Positions 7,115 to 14,525 of a stretch of 29,244 bases of DNA are shown here, piece by piece. The notes beneath the pieces are model-generated. The model searched no databases and was not told the DNA's origin. It saw only the letters and a list, made by a program, of their open reading frames with translations. Origin of the DNA: a virus. How positions within the stretch are numbered: position 1 is the stretch's first letter; every line of letters begins with the position of its first letter. The position numbers were made by a program, and so were the translations under genes. The stretch lies in IMG/VR virus record IMGVR_UViG_3300017713_001679, positions 1-29,244 of that record; one strand, written 5' to 3'.

Positions 7115-8104
7115 TTATTCTCCTTTTTTGTATTTTGCGTTTAATGGTTCTGCATATGACTCTGGAGAGTCTGCAATTCTCTGCATATCCCATTTTGCAC
7201 AGAACTTTATTAGTTTTAAACCAACTTGTTCTATTTGTTTTTCAGTAGCACTGGCTACTGTGTCTTTTATAATCTTTTGTATTTCATCTGGTTGTGCTGT
7301 TAAATCACACAGTTTTACATTTCTTTGATAATCATCTAGCACTCTGTGTTCTGCACCTTCATGATCTACCCATCTTTGTAACATTAAATTATTCCAATTA
7401 TAACCTTTTGATTCTCTATCTGCAAAGGCTTCAAGTAAACCTACTTTCTTTTTAGTTCCTTTTGTACGCACACCAGGATATGCTGAAAAAACGTTGTCTG
7501 AACTATCGCCTCTCATACATTTTTCAAATAACAACCATTGTGGATTTGGAGCAGGTTTTTCTTCTTTTGTTTTTTTGTCTATCACACGTTTGCCTTTTTC
7601 ATCAAAGTATCCTTCGTGTGTGGTTGTAATATCTTGAATACCATTAAATTGTTTTACATTAGGTGCAATCAGTTGGGCAAAGTCACCATCTGTAGAAACA
7701 ACTACATGATTATCGTTAGGATGTGCTTGGATCCACCCTGCAATTAAATCATCTGCTTCTAAATTTTCGTGTCTCAATACAGTACAATTAGTTTTTTCGT
7801 CAATAAAATTTTTAAAATTATCAAATGTTTCCCAGAACACTTCGTCTTCTTCTACCTCAGTTTCTGTTCTAACTGCTCTAGCATCTGACCTATTACGTTT
7901 GTATGGAGCATAATGATCCTTTCTCCAACTGCGTCCTTCTAAACAGAACACAACATGACTGCCATCAAAATCTCTCCATACTTTACGTATTGAATTAAAT
8001 GTGATGTGCAGTGCCATACCTATCTTTTCATTAAGGTCACCTCTAATAACGTGCCTTGCTCTGAAGAATGTGTTTGCAGTATCTACTAATATGTGTGTTG
8101 TCAT
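7115..8104 (-). CDS. rnh: RNase H / 5'-3' exonuclease (T4 Rnh-like, FEN family)
   Basis: A 329-aa FEN-type nuclease; T4 RNase H has about 305 aa. It removes RNA primers and short flaps from lagging-strand fragments. Metal-binding acidic residues appear in the expected order: D8 in VDTANTFFRA, E56 with the Arg/Lys arch segment (GRSWRKDHYAPYKRNR), EADDLIA (116-122), STDGDF (137-142) and RGDSSDN (about 199-205). The C-terminal half holds the DNA-binding helices. Its ATG overlaps the upstream TGA (ATGA). With the polymerase, clamp and exonuclease it completes a T4-like replication set. Assignment to this family is firm; primer removal in this phage is inferred. Confidence 0.92.
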   Translation of the reverse strand: MTTHILVDTANTFFRARHVIRGDLNEKIGMALHITFNSIRKVWRDFDGSHVVFCLEGRSWRKDHYAPYKRNRSDARAVRTETEVEEDEVFWETFDNFKNFIDEKTNCTVLRHENLEADDLIAGWIQAHPNDNHVVVSTDGDFAQLIAPNVKQFNGIQDITTTHEGYFDEKGKRVIDKKTKEEKPAPNPQWLLFEKCMRGDSSDNVFSAYPGVRTKGTKKKVGLLEAFADRESKGYNWNNLMLQRWVDHEGAEHRVLDDYQRNVKLCDLTAQPDEIQKIIKDTVASATEKQIEQVGLKLIKFCAKWDMQRIADSPESYAEPLNAKYKKGE

Positions 8105-8760
8105 GCGTTAAACTCTATACCGTTTGTACGGTCTCCTTCATAAAAACCTGTGTCAAATAAATCAAAAGCCATGCTGACTCTTTCTTTTTCACCTTTGTGC
8201 GTGTCTGCTTGATGAAATATGTAACTAGGAAACAGTGTTAAGCCACCTGCAACATTTTTTGTTTCATACACCATTCTAGGATTCACAGGATTGTGATATA
8301 CTGTTTGCGTTGAATAATCTTCAAGATGTAAATTTCCGCTCAAATAAGAAAAATGTTTAGCACCATGACAGTGTATGTCTATAGGTTGATCTTTCCTTAA
8401 TACGTTTGCCCAGCAAAACATAATACATTTTCTTGGTTGTGTTTTGTATTCGTCCATAAAATTAATGTAAGACTGTTGTAGCCAATTAAACAAAGTATTA
8501 AACACACTAACATCTTTTGCTTCTTTAAACAAGTTAAAACTTTTGTATTGTGCAGTTAAACTTTCTTTTCCTAAACCAGTACCACCATCATCTCCAGACT
8601 TACCTTTGTGCGTAGCAATTATATTTTGTTCGTTGCTTATGATCCACTCACGCATTGTATTCAAATCTGCAGTGTTTTCGTATTTGTCAAACCATAATGG
8701 AATGTTCCATGTTGGAGCAAACTCATTCATTGGATGCATACTTTTGTGGATTTGTAACAT
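8101..8760 (-). CDS. Putative 2OG-Fe(II) oxygenase (PF13759-like)
   Basis: A 219-aa protein with the signature of a non-haem Fe(II)/2-oxoglutarate oxygenase. The iron ligands are probably H130 and H132 (DIHCHG) and H183 (FPSYIFHQ); R194 in KERVSMAF would bind the 2-oxoglutarate carboxylate. The surrounding text (YLSGNLHLE, then GGLTLFPS) follows the double-stranded beta-helix pattern of the phage-common PF13759 group. The HxH arrangement replaces the more usual HxD/E. The substrate is unknown; such enzymes are frequent in marine T4-like phages. Its TGA overlaps the ATG of the RNase H gene. Confidence 0.75.
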   Translation of the reverse strand: MLQIHKSMHPMNEFAPTWNIPLWFDKYENTADLNTMREWIISNEQNIIATHKGKSGDDGGTGLGKESLTAQYKSFNLFKEAKDVSVFNTLFNWLQQSYINFMDEYKTQPRKCIMFCWANVLRKDQPIDIHCHGAKHFSYLSGNLHLEDYSTQTVYHNPVNPRMVYETKNVAGGLTLFPSYIFHQADTHKGEKERVSMAFDLFDTGFYEGDRTNGIEFNA

Positions 8761-8761
8761 T

Positions 8762-9010
8762 TTATCTCGCAGTGTATATGTCTGATCTATTAATTCTTCT
8801 TTTCAACACTCTTAATAATTCATCCATTTTATCAATTACAGCAATTAAATCTGGATCAACAATCATTTTTTGTTGTTGTCTTAATGAATCATACTCTTTG
8901 ATTGAAATACGTACCATAGGTGATAAGTCTCTAGTGGATTCGTTTTCGTATGTCATATCATGATCGTGTGTGTCTGCACCGTGTTCATGTGTGTCGTTGT
9001 TGTCTGTCAT
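8762..9010 (-). CDS. Hypothetical protein with His/Asp-rich N-terminus, 82 aa
   Basis: A small unrecognised protein. Residues 1-18 are rich in His and Asp (THEHGADTHDHD), which could bind a divalent metal or simply be disordered. Residues 30-75 are helical and charged (EYDSLRQQQKM; AVIDKMDELLRVLKRRINR) and could pair as a coiled coil. A GGAG-type site precedes the ATG. It lies between a 127-aa conserved gene and the 2OG oxygenase. Confidence 0.65.
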   Translation of the reverse strand: MTDNNDTHEHGADTHDHDMTYENESTRDLSPMVRISIKEYDSLRQQQKMIVDPDLIAVIDKMDELLRVLKRRINRSDIYTAR

Positions 9011-9019
9011 ATTTTCTCC

Positions 9020-9403
9020 TTAACTAATTTCCGATTTATCGTCACTTAAATTTTTTGTGTTAATGTACCCTGCACCTCTGTCTGGATCTTGTCCACTATC
9101 TTCAAGCACTTGTTTTGCAATAGTTTTAAACCACTGATCAACTATCTGTTCATTTGATTCACCTTTGTATCCTGCGTCAACCAACTGCTCAATAAATTCA
9201 TTGTTCCAATCTAGTTCAAAAAACCCATTCTTTATATTGTCTTTATTAATGTGTGTGTTCAACACAGCCACCCAAGGTTTTCCATCTTTAGTTGCTTTTT
9301 CTTTTTCCAACTTTAATGCTTCTAATTTAGGATCACTGCTTGGTGTTGTTTTCTCTTCTGTCTTTTTAACAAAGACATCTTTTACTTTTTTCATTATATC
9401 CAT
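9020..9403 (-). CDS. Conserved phage hypothetical, 127 aa
   Basis: A 127-aa protein with a Lys/Glu-rich helical N-terminus and a conserved-looking core, GKPWVAVLNTHINKDNIKNG then FFELDWNNEFIEQL (residues about 41-74), followed by QIVDQWFKTIAKQVL. I recall this block in cyanophage and pelagiphage proteins of unknown function (unchecked). GGAG lies 8 bases upstream of the ATG; a second ATG at codon 4 has poorer spacing. Its start lies 48 bases below the end of QueE, so it is probably read through from the pathway operon. Confidence 0.75.
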   Translation of the reverse strand: MDIMKKVKDVFVKKTEEKTTPSSDPKLEALKLEKEKATKDGKPWVAVLNTHINKDNIKNGFFELDWNNEFIEQLVDAGYKGESNEQIVDQWFKTIAKQVLEDSGQDPDRGAGYINTKNLSDDKSEIS

Positions 9404-9451
9404 TTTCTTATCTCCGTTAAATGTTTTTCTTTTTCTTCCTTTGTCATATTT

Positions 9452-10351
9452 TTACGTTCCCCAGGCGTTTCCGAATATGTCGACATGGAGTCTTGGAGTA
9501 TATCTCCATCCTCTTGCCATTGCCAATTCGGCAACATTTTTTGTGTTGAGTTTGTACTCTTCTGATCTGCCTCCCAATGGCATGATATAAACGGGAACGT
9601 TGATTCCCACTTTATTGTACTCGGCAACTGCTTTTGAAACTTCATCAACATCGGAAGCATCAGCAACCACAAATTTAAAATACATTTTACTATTAGGAAT
9701 CCTATTGTAAGCAAGAGCAATTTCAGGCTTAATAGCAGTAGCCCAAGGTTCACCTGATACGGAAAGTTTTGGAGAGCAACTCCAAGTGACTTCGAACCTG
9801 TCTTGATTTCTGATGTAGTCTTCAAAATCCTTATGTAAAACCTGCGTTGTATTTGTCTCGAAAGTAACATTTTTTAAATCTTTCATTCTAGGATGTTCAA
9901 ATAAATCGATGTATAATCTCTGCCATCCTAACAAAGGTTCACCGCCTGTCAAAATAAAATGGACATCTTGTCCATTTGCCATTGTCCACTTGCCTTCAGG
10001 AGTTAATGATAACACATGATCCACTACTTCGTCAACCGTTTTGTCCATCATATATTTTTTAAATTCTGGATATATGCTGGCATATGTGTCGCAACCTGTG
10101 TGAATGATCGGCAAGTCTTCAAACTTTTCAACTTTGTCTAAAATCCCATCATCTAATAATGCTTTAACTTCTGGATTGTATTTTATTCCTTGCTTTAACT
10201 TCTCTGCTCTATTAGGATGTCTATCTAAACCAAAGTTCATACATCTAAAGTTACAACCAAATGTTCTTAAAAAAACACTAGGAACACCTACAAATCTTCC
10301 TTCACCTTGCACAGAATAAAATGCTTCTGAATATCTCAGTTTACTTGCCAC
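9452..10351 (-). CDS. queE: QueE, 7-carboxy-7-deazaguanine synthase (split Cys motif)
   Basis: A radical SAM enzyme of about 299 aa that rearranges 6-carboxytetrahydropterin to 7-carboxy-7-deazaguanine (CDG). The N-terminus has the QueE substrate signature (FYSVQGEG), then FGCNFRC. The first two cluster cysteines are C33 and C37, but the third position is Phe. A later CDTYAS motif (C87) matches the CDS/CDT that normally follows directly, so about 47 residues appear inserted between the second and third cluster ligands (CX3CX49C). HFILTGGEPL supplies the SAM-binding GGEP motif. I chose GTG at 10351, because AGGA lies 8 bases before it; a TTG two codons earlier is too close to the ribosome binding site. 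It overlaps the end of folE by 11 bases, so the two steps are coupled. Confidence 0.9.
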   Translation of the reverse strand: MASKLRYSEAFYSVQGEGRFVGVPSVFLRTFGCNFRCMNFGLDRHPNRAEKLKQGIKYNPEVKALLDDGILDKVEKFEDLPIIHTGCDTYASIYPEFKKYMMDKTVDEVVDHVLSLTPEGKWTMANGQDVHFILTGGEPLLGWQRLYIDLFEHPRMKDLKNVTFETNTTQVLHKDFEDYIRNQDRFEVTWSCSPKLSVSGEPWATAIKPEIALAYNRIPNSKMYFKFVVADASDVDEVSKAVAEYNKVGINVPVYIMPLGGRSEEYKLNTKNVAELAMARGWRYTPRLHVDIFGNAWGT

Positions 10352-11030
10352 TAGCAAATTCCTGTTGTAATTTTATATTGTCCATAAATTCCTTTTTAGT
10401 ACCTGCGTCATCTTTAAATGCACCTTTCAGTACTGTTGTTTGTGTAAGACTACTATGTGCCTTAACACCTCTGTTTTCAACGCAACCGTGTGTTGCTTGA
10501 ACATACACACCTAAGTGTTTTGCATCAGTGGCTTTTTCAATTTCACGTGCGATGTCATTTGCAAGTTCTTCTTGCAGTGTACCACGTTCAGCACACCATT
10601 GAGCAATACGTGTATACTTGGAAAGACCTATCAGTTTGTCTGCGGCAATTATACCAATGTATGCAACACCTCTAACAATTTGATGATGATGCGAACACAT
10701 ACTTGTAAGTTCACTTCTTACAACTAGCATACCTTCATATCTTGATGCACTATCATTTGGAAATGCAGTTGCAGTAGGCATTGGATCATATCTTCCTGCC
10801 ATTAGTTCGTTCATATACATTTTTGCAAGACGTTTACCAGTTCCCTTGCTGTTGGGATCGTTATGTCTATCAATTAATAATTTGTCAAGAACATTTTCAA
10901 AAGCAACTGCGGCTTCTTCAATAAGTTCTTCTTTGTCGCCTTCTTTTAAGACTTTAGAAATATTATCTCCTGCCCAATACCTTACACCGGCCTCTTTCAG
11001 CCTTTCAATTATTTCTTTACTTTTGCTCAT
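10341..11030 (-). CDS. folE: FolE, GTP cyclohydrolase I
   Basis: A 229-aa type I GTP cyclohydrolase. It opens GTP to 7,8-dihydroneopterin triphosphate, the first step toward 7-deazaguanines (and folate). The zinc ligands are visible: C112 and H115 in MCSHHH (CEHH in most homologues) and C183 in THGCVENRG. The SSLTQTTVLKGAF block near the C-terminus is the usual family pattern. The length matches bacterial FolE. The first base of its ATG is shared with the TAA of the upstream 70-aa gene (TAATG), and it overlaps queE, so all three are translated as a coupled unit. A folate-only role is possible but less likely given queD, queE and the DpdA-like gene. Confidence 0.95.
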   Translation of the reverse strand: MSKSKEIIERLKEAGVRYWAGDNISKVLKEGDKEELIEEAAVAFENVLDKLLIDRHNDPNSKGTGKRLAKMYMNELMAGRYDPMPTATAFPNDSASRYEGMLVVRSELTSMCSHHHQIVRGVAYIGIIAADKLIGLSKYTRIAQWCAERGTLQEELANDIAREIEKATDAKHLGVYVQATHGCVENRGVKAHSSLTQTTVLKGAFKDDAGTKKEFMDNIKLQQEFASGK

Positions 11031-11242
11031 TAATCCCTCTTGATATATGTTTCAAGCACATCAAGTTGATCATGATATTCAGCAATCACTTTTAATTCCT
11101 TTTCAATTGCTTCCAATACGTCTGGATGTTCTCCAATACCTACTGATTTTTCCATGTATATTTCAACATTAGCGGCGTGTTTTTTAATATGACCTTTTGC
11201 GTGTTCCACAAGAGCATCATATATCATTTGTCTATTGCTCAT
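11030..11242 (-). CDS. Conserved small phage protein upstream of folE, 70 aa
   Basis: A 70-aa helical acidic protein. The centre (EKSVGIGEHPDVLEAIEKEL, residues 31-50) resembles a block I recall in small cyanophage proteins (unchecked). Function is unknown. AAGGAG lies upstream of the ATG, and a plausible weak promoter starts its own transcription unit. Its stop is TAATG with folE, so it may influence folE translation. Confidence 0.75.
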   Translation of the reverse strand: MSNRQMIYDALVEHAKGHIKKHAANVEIYMEKSVGIGEHPDVLEAIEKELKVIAEYHDQLDVLETYIKRD

Positions 11243-11262
11243 AGTTTTCTCCTTATTATGTT

Positions 11263-11291
11263 ATATTAACAAATTTGTTCCACTTTGTCAA
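11263..11291 (-). promoter_or_regulatory. Possible promoter, TTGACA-N17-TAATAT
   Basis: A perfect TTGACA (11286-11291) is followed after 17 bases by TAATAT (11263-11268), two bases from TATAAT. The distance to the downstream ATG and its ribosome binding site copies the sliding-clamp promoter almost exactly. The -35 box lies inside the end of the upstream SGNH gene. It would give the folE-queE unit independent expression. Confidence 0.45.
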
Positions 11292-11877
11292 TGACTGCTT
11301 TGGCTACTGTTTGGTTTGCTTCTACCGTATAGTGGTTTACATCACCACGATTCAATAACCAAAAATCACTGAAGTCTAATTTGTGTGTTTCTTTAGAAAT
11401 ATTGGCACTTAAACCAAAATGATCTATTGCCAAATATGGTACATCACCTATCATTCTGTTTATTTCTTCCCTTATCAATTTGTAGGTACCTATCTGATAG
11501 TCATCGTCCCAATGATGTACAAACCAATTTTTGGCAGTGGATAGACTTTCATTGAACCAATCAAACCTATCTTTTAAATCACTGTATATCAAATCACAGT
11601 CTTTGTGCAGTCCTTTTTTATGAATAGGATGTTTTGATGTGTGTACTCTGAATGGACTGGTATGTGCCACTATCACACATTGATATAATGATTTCCAATT
11701 AGGATTTGTGCTTTCCAGGTCTTGTAATTGACGCAATATCTTGTATTCTCCTACACCTGCTTGAGCAACATTGTTCACGGAATATTCTTCTGCTAGTACG
11801 TCTACCCAACCTGGAGTTTTTGCTTTGTATTCTGCCGCGAAACTATCACCTAATAATGCTATAAACTTTTTAGCCAT
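11266..11877 (-). CDS. SGNH/GDSL-family hydrolase-like protein, 203 aa
   Basis: An SGNH-fold protein of 203 aa. Block I is LLGDSFA with the candidate nucleophile S12. The C-terminal block is GDVNHYT, giving the Asp-x-x-His pair. The N-terminal half contains a Gly/Asn segment (VNNVAQAGVGEYK) placed as in block II, and VIVAHTSPFR takes the place of block III. Such enzymes remove acyl or acetyl groups from sugars or lipids; the substrate here is unknown. There is no signal peptide, so it acts in the cytoplasm or in the virion. It overlaps the preceding SGNH gene by 19 bases, and the two may be diverged duplicates. Confidence 0.7.
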   Translation of the reverse strand: MAKKFIALLGDSFAAEYKAKTPGWVDVLAEEYSVNNVAQAGVGEYKILRQLQDLESTNPNWKSLYQCVIVAHTSPFRVHTSKHPIHKKGLHKDCDLIYSDLKDRFDWFNESLSTAKNWFVHHWDDDYQIGTYKLIREEINRMIGDVPYLAIDHFGLSANISKETHKLDFSDFWLLNRGDVNHYTVEANQTVAKAVIDKVEQIC

Positions 11878-12677
11878 GGTATGTATTTCTCCGCCACTGC
11901 TGTGTGGTAATCAATATTAAAGTGTTCTTCATCTTCTAAAAAATAATCCTTTGCTTGTATATTTAGGCTTTGCAGATAGTCTTCCACACTCTTTTCTGCT
12001 CTTTTGGTAACTTTCATTTTACCAAAATAATCTGTCTTAGTGGGCCATACTCCTCTGCTTCTGAAATTGAACACATACAGTTTTGCTTTGTTGTCTGCAC
12101 AAATATTGTCCCATGCATACAAGTTCAATAAAAATTCTTTCTTTTCTAACATAGTGTTGCACTCATTGTACAACTTTATGTTCATCCAAGGATCTGATCT
12201 AAGGTCTGGCTTAATTAAACCTTTGTCAGGACTAAACTCTAAGCCTAAACTGTTTTGATAATCTTCACCTGTTGGTTTAGTAAGTATTTGAACTGTTTCC
12301 CCTGCAACTGGTTGATCACTAAATTTTCTAATTAAGTCTGTACTCTCTTGATGTTCTAATGTAAAATGATTTGTTGGCACTGCTTCATTTTCTAACTTGG
12401 GATCAAAACTGATTACCATTCTATTCAATGGCGCCAAACAGATGTACACTTCTGTAATATCATTAAATTTTTCAAACATAGATTTTAACCAAGTTGTGTA
12501 CAAAGTGTTTGTACTGCCTGGTTGTGCATATATCGAAACTGGCTTATTTGTTAGTTTTTGATATATTTCACAATAGTTGTTTGAATTCCAAAAGGAATAA
12601 CTGCCAGGACCTACTTTACCTGCCACAGTTTGATAACCAACTGTATGACTGTCTCCTATGAATAATGTTCTGCTCAT
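11859..12677 (-). CDS. SGNH/GDSL-family hydrolase-like protein, 272 aa
   Basis: A larger SGNH-like protein. It begins FIGDSHTVGY (residues 6-15; nucleophile S10), has a Gly/Ser/Asn segment (QPGSTNTLY, about 53-61) in the block II position and VYICLAPLNRM in the block III position. It ends with EDEEHFNIDYH, offering an Asp-x-x-His pair. There is no signal peptide. It is encoded between a 25-codon membrane peptide and a second SGNH protein. The group (oxygenase, peptide, two hydrolases) may work on a glycan or envelope component, but that is inference. Confidence 0.7.
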   Translation of the reverse strand: MSRTLFIGDSHTVGYQTVAGKVGPGSYSFWNSNNYCEIYQKLTNKPVSIYAQPGSTNTLYTTWLKSMFEKFNDITEVYICLAPLNRMVISFDPKLENEAVPTNHFTLEHQESTDLIRKFSDQPVAGETVQILTKPTGEDYQNSLGLEFSPDKGLIKPDLRSDPWMNIKLYNECNTMLEKKEFLLNLYAWDNICADNKAKLYVFNFRSRGVWPTKTDYFGKMKVTKRAEKSVEDYLQSLNIQAKDYFLEDEEHFNIDYHTAVAEKYIPWLKSL

Positions 12678-12751
12678 TTTTTAAACTTTCTTATGATCCA
12701 AGTGACCAATGCCATTATGGCAGTGATTAATGCTCCTATACCTAACTTCAT
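12674..12751 (-). CDS. 25-residue predicted membrane peptide
   Basis: A very short gene fills the gap between the 2OG oxygenase and the SGNH gene exactly. Its ATG overlaps the upstream TGA (ATGA), and its own TGA overlaps the next ATG (ATGA). The peptide is MKLGIGALITAIMALVTWII followed by RKFKK: one hydrophobic helix with a positively charged C-terminal end. The double ATGA coupling argues strongly that it is translated. An internal TAGGAGC could in part serve the downstream gene. The role is unknown; a small membrane anchor or holin-like peptide is possible. Confidence 0.65.
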   Translation of the reverse strand: MKLGIGALITAIMALVTWIIRKFKK

Positions 12752-13338
12752 TTTTTAACCCTAATATCGTAATTGACAATACATCTTGGTCCTTTAGTTG
12801 GAATGCCGCCGCCATGTAAAATACTTCCATCAAACATCAATACTCTGCCTTTTTTAGGTGTAACACGTTTGATTATCTTCTTTTGATCGTCAAACAAAAT
12901 TGTATCACCATCTGCATCGTTAACATAATATATCACAACTGTGTGATCAATATTTAGATCCGTGTGTGGAGCATAATGCTCCAACTTGGTATCATGTGGC
13001 ACAGACACAAAACATCTTGCTAATAAAATGTTATCTAGTGTCCAGTTGTTGTGCATACACACTGCTACAGGAATCATTGCAAAGTTTTCTAAATGCGGAC
13101 TGAATGTTGTGTGCGATTTTAACAAATGCACAAAACTTAAAGGCGTTTGATTGTTTTCTTCTGCTGTGACTTCATATTTTGCTCTAAAGTCTAATGATGG
13201 ATTAATTACTTCGTCACTGTTACCTTTTTTACCCAATGCTATCAATTCAATGTAGTCTTGTAGATACTGCGGTACAACATCGTCGTACACTTTGTAGAAT
13301 TTACCAGTGTTTATTGTTGTGATTGGTTGGGTATTCAT
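12748..13338 (-). CDS. 2OG-Fe(II) oxygenase (prolyl-hydroxylase-like)
   Basis: A 196-aa Fe(II)/2-oxoglutarate oxygenase of the prolyl-4-hydroxylase-like type common in T4-like phages. The iron ligands H125 and D127 (APHTDLN) and H175 (GSILHGG), and the 2-oxoglutarate-binding R185 (GPRCIVNYD), are all present. The intervening strands (VVIYYVNDADGDTILFD; KGRVLMF) follow the double-stranded beta-helix order. The natural substrate is unknown; protein hydroxylation or a sugar or base substrate are all possible. It starts in an ATGA overlap with the HIT gene. Confidence 0.88.
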   Translation of the reverse strand: MNTQPITTINTGKFYKVYDDVVPQYLQDYIELIALGKKGNSDEVINPSLDFRAKYEVTAEENNQTPLSFVHLLKSHTTFSPHLENFAMIPVAVCMHNNWTLDNILLARCFVSVPHDTKLEHYAPHTDLNIDHTVVIYYVNDADGDTILFDDQKKIIKRVTPKKGRVLMFDGSILHGGGIPTKGPRCIVNYDIRVKK

Positions 13339-13721
13339 TTTTTATAGTTGCCTTTGCCTGGTATTACATTTCTAACGCCACCTACAGGATCTTCTGTGTC
13401 ACCATCTTTTCTTGGAATAAGATGAACGTGTGGGTACATACAAGTCTGTCCTGCTGACGCTCCCATGTTGATTCCAATATTATATCCTGTGATAATGCCT
13501 TGTTGGACATTGTCATTGCCAATTTTCAATGCCAGGTCAAAGCATCTTAAAAGATTTTGTTGCGTGGCTTCTCTAGGCACAATTAGACTGTGTCCTTCTG
13601 TGACAGGATAACCATCATTGTACCATACACAGTCTTTGAATTCATGCACCACATCAGTCCAAGGTGCTCTGCCTTCTTTTTGTGCGGCGTCTAGTTTATC
13701 TATTTCCAATTTTACTGCCAT
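13335..13721 (-). CDS. HIT-family nucleotide hydrolase/transferase-like
   Basis: A 128-aa histidine-triad protein. The signature PHVHLIPR (97-104) keeps the nucleophilic His (H98) and the following His (H100); the first His of the usual three is Tyr96. The upstream NDGYPVTEGHSLIVPR (35-50) matches the family's substrate strand. HIT proteins split dinucleoside polyphosphates or nucleotide conjugates. I start at the ATG at 13721, inside the end of the preceding gene, because homologous sequence begins there and GGGAAG precedes it; a longer frame upstream adds no recognisable sequence. It lies between a phosphoribosyltransferase and an oxygenase. Confidence 0.85.
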   Translation of the reverse strand: MAVKLEIDKLDAAQKEGRAPWTDVVHEFKDCVWYNDGYPVTEGHSLIVPREATQQNLLRCFDLALKIGNDNVQQGIITGYNIGINMGASAGQTCMYPHVHLIPRKDGDTEDPVGGVRNVIPGKGNYKK

Positions 13722-14164
13722 TCTTCCCACGGAAATACAATCCAACATGGATGTACATCTTTGTCTATAGTGTAACACCAATAATCTAATTTGTCAAACT
13801 TACTAGGCGAGTTATGAATAATACTTGCAGTTTTAACTCTATCTTCGCCCCCAAAGTTATTTTTAATGAACAAAAATGTTTCACCGGTGTCGTTGATGTC
13901 GTCTAGAATCAATATTTTTTTTTGAAACGCATAGGCTTTTTCCAAGTTTCTTAAATCAGGCTTTGCTTGATGATCTCTTAACCTAACATCTAAAACTTCA
14001 TGAGGAATGCCTAGTTTATGACTTAGATAAACACCAGGAATACAACCTCCTCTATTAATACCCATTACAACATCTGGTTTCCATTTATCTTCTGCCATGC
14101 TGTCTGCAATTTGATTGAGTGCATTACGCACTTGAATCATTGTAAAATATTGTTTGTTAGTCAT
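13712..14164 (-). CDS. Type I phosphoribosyltransferase (purine salvage-like)
   Basis: A 150-aa phosphoribosyltransferase. The PRPP-binding loop ILILDDINDTGET (84-96) is nearly canonical, and VVMGINRGG (32-40) is the pyrophosphate-loop region with a non-proline cis-peptide site. The length and layout fit the xanthine/hypoxanthine-guanine type, and the hood is short. It probably makes a purine nucleotide from a free base and PRPP. A guanine-type substrate would fit the window, since DpdA-type exchange releases free guanine and FolE needs GTP. Base specificity cannot be read from sequence. Confidence 0.85.
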   Translation of the reverse strand: MTNKQYFTMIQVRNALNQIADSMAEDKWKPDVVMGINRGGCIPGVYLSHKLGIPHEVLDVRLRDHQAKPDLRNLEKAYAFQKKILILDDINDTGETFLFIKNNFGGEDRVKTASIIHNSPSKFDKLDYWCYTIDKDVHPCWIVFPWEEWQ

Positions 14165-14525
14165 TCAACTCCTTGTTGTTGGTACGGTAATCTTCATAAC
14201 ATATTCTCCAAACATTTTTAAATTTTTCGTATGCTATTTTTAATGATGGGTAGTCTTTACACACGTCATCTATTTTTTCTAAACTTGGTACACTGTTTTC
14301 AAATGGTATAGGATCGTTCCAATCTTCAAACTTCATGTTTTCCATGCCTTTACCTGCGTCTGCTCTCAACATTTCATTGAAATCCATTTGTGTACCTTCA
14401 TGATCCGCATAACTCACAGTGTATGAATCTGCCGCTGGTGCCCAACTTCCTGAAAAAGTTTCATCGGGTACTGAGTAGGTTATTTTTGTTTCTGTGTCTT
14501 TGCTTTTATCTTTACTATTTGCCAT
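14157..14525 (-). CDS. Conserved phage hypothetical, acidic, 122 aa
   Basis: A 122-aa acidic protein of unknown function with a polar N-terminus and a Trp/Tyr-rich C-terminal helix (FKNVWRICYEDYR). The frame is open further upstream, but the ATG at 14525 is preceded by AGGAG and lies at the end of the glycosylase gene, whereas the longer version would overlap that gene by about 150 bases. Its TAA falls within the start region of the phosphoribosyltransferase gene (8-base overlap). Confidence 0.7.
   Translation of the reverse strand: MANSKDKSKDTETKITYSVPDETFSGSWAPAADSYTVSYADHEGTQMDFNEMLRADAGKGMENMKFEDWNDPIPFENSVPSLEKIDDVCKDYPSLKIAYEKFKNVWRICYEDYRTNNKELND

Noticed and set aside
9394-9447. A 17-codon minus-strand frame (MTKEEKEKHLTEIRKWI) between queE and the 127-aa gene
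   Set aside because: It overlaps the next start and is charged and helical, but it is too short and lacks a good ribosome binding site; coding status cannot be supported.
9165-9590. Plus-strand frame of 141 codons
   Set aside because: It lies opposite two minus-strand genes, has the Phe/Leu/Ser-rich composition of an antisense frame and has no ribosome binding site or motif.
9394-9870. A 158-codon minus-strand frame overlapping the end of queE
   Set aside because: It is a shadow frame of queE; the queE frame has clear radical SAM motifs, and the shadow protein has no plausible domain.
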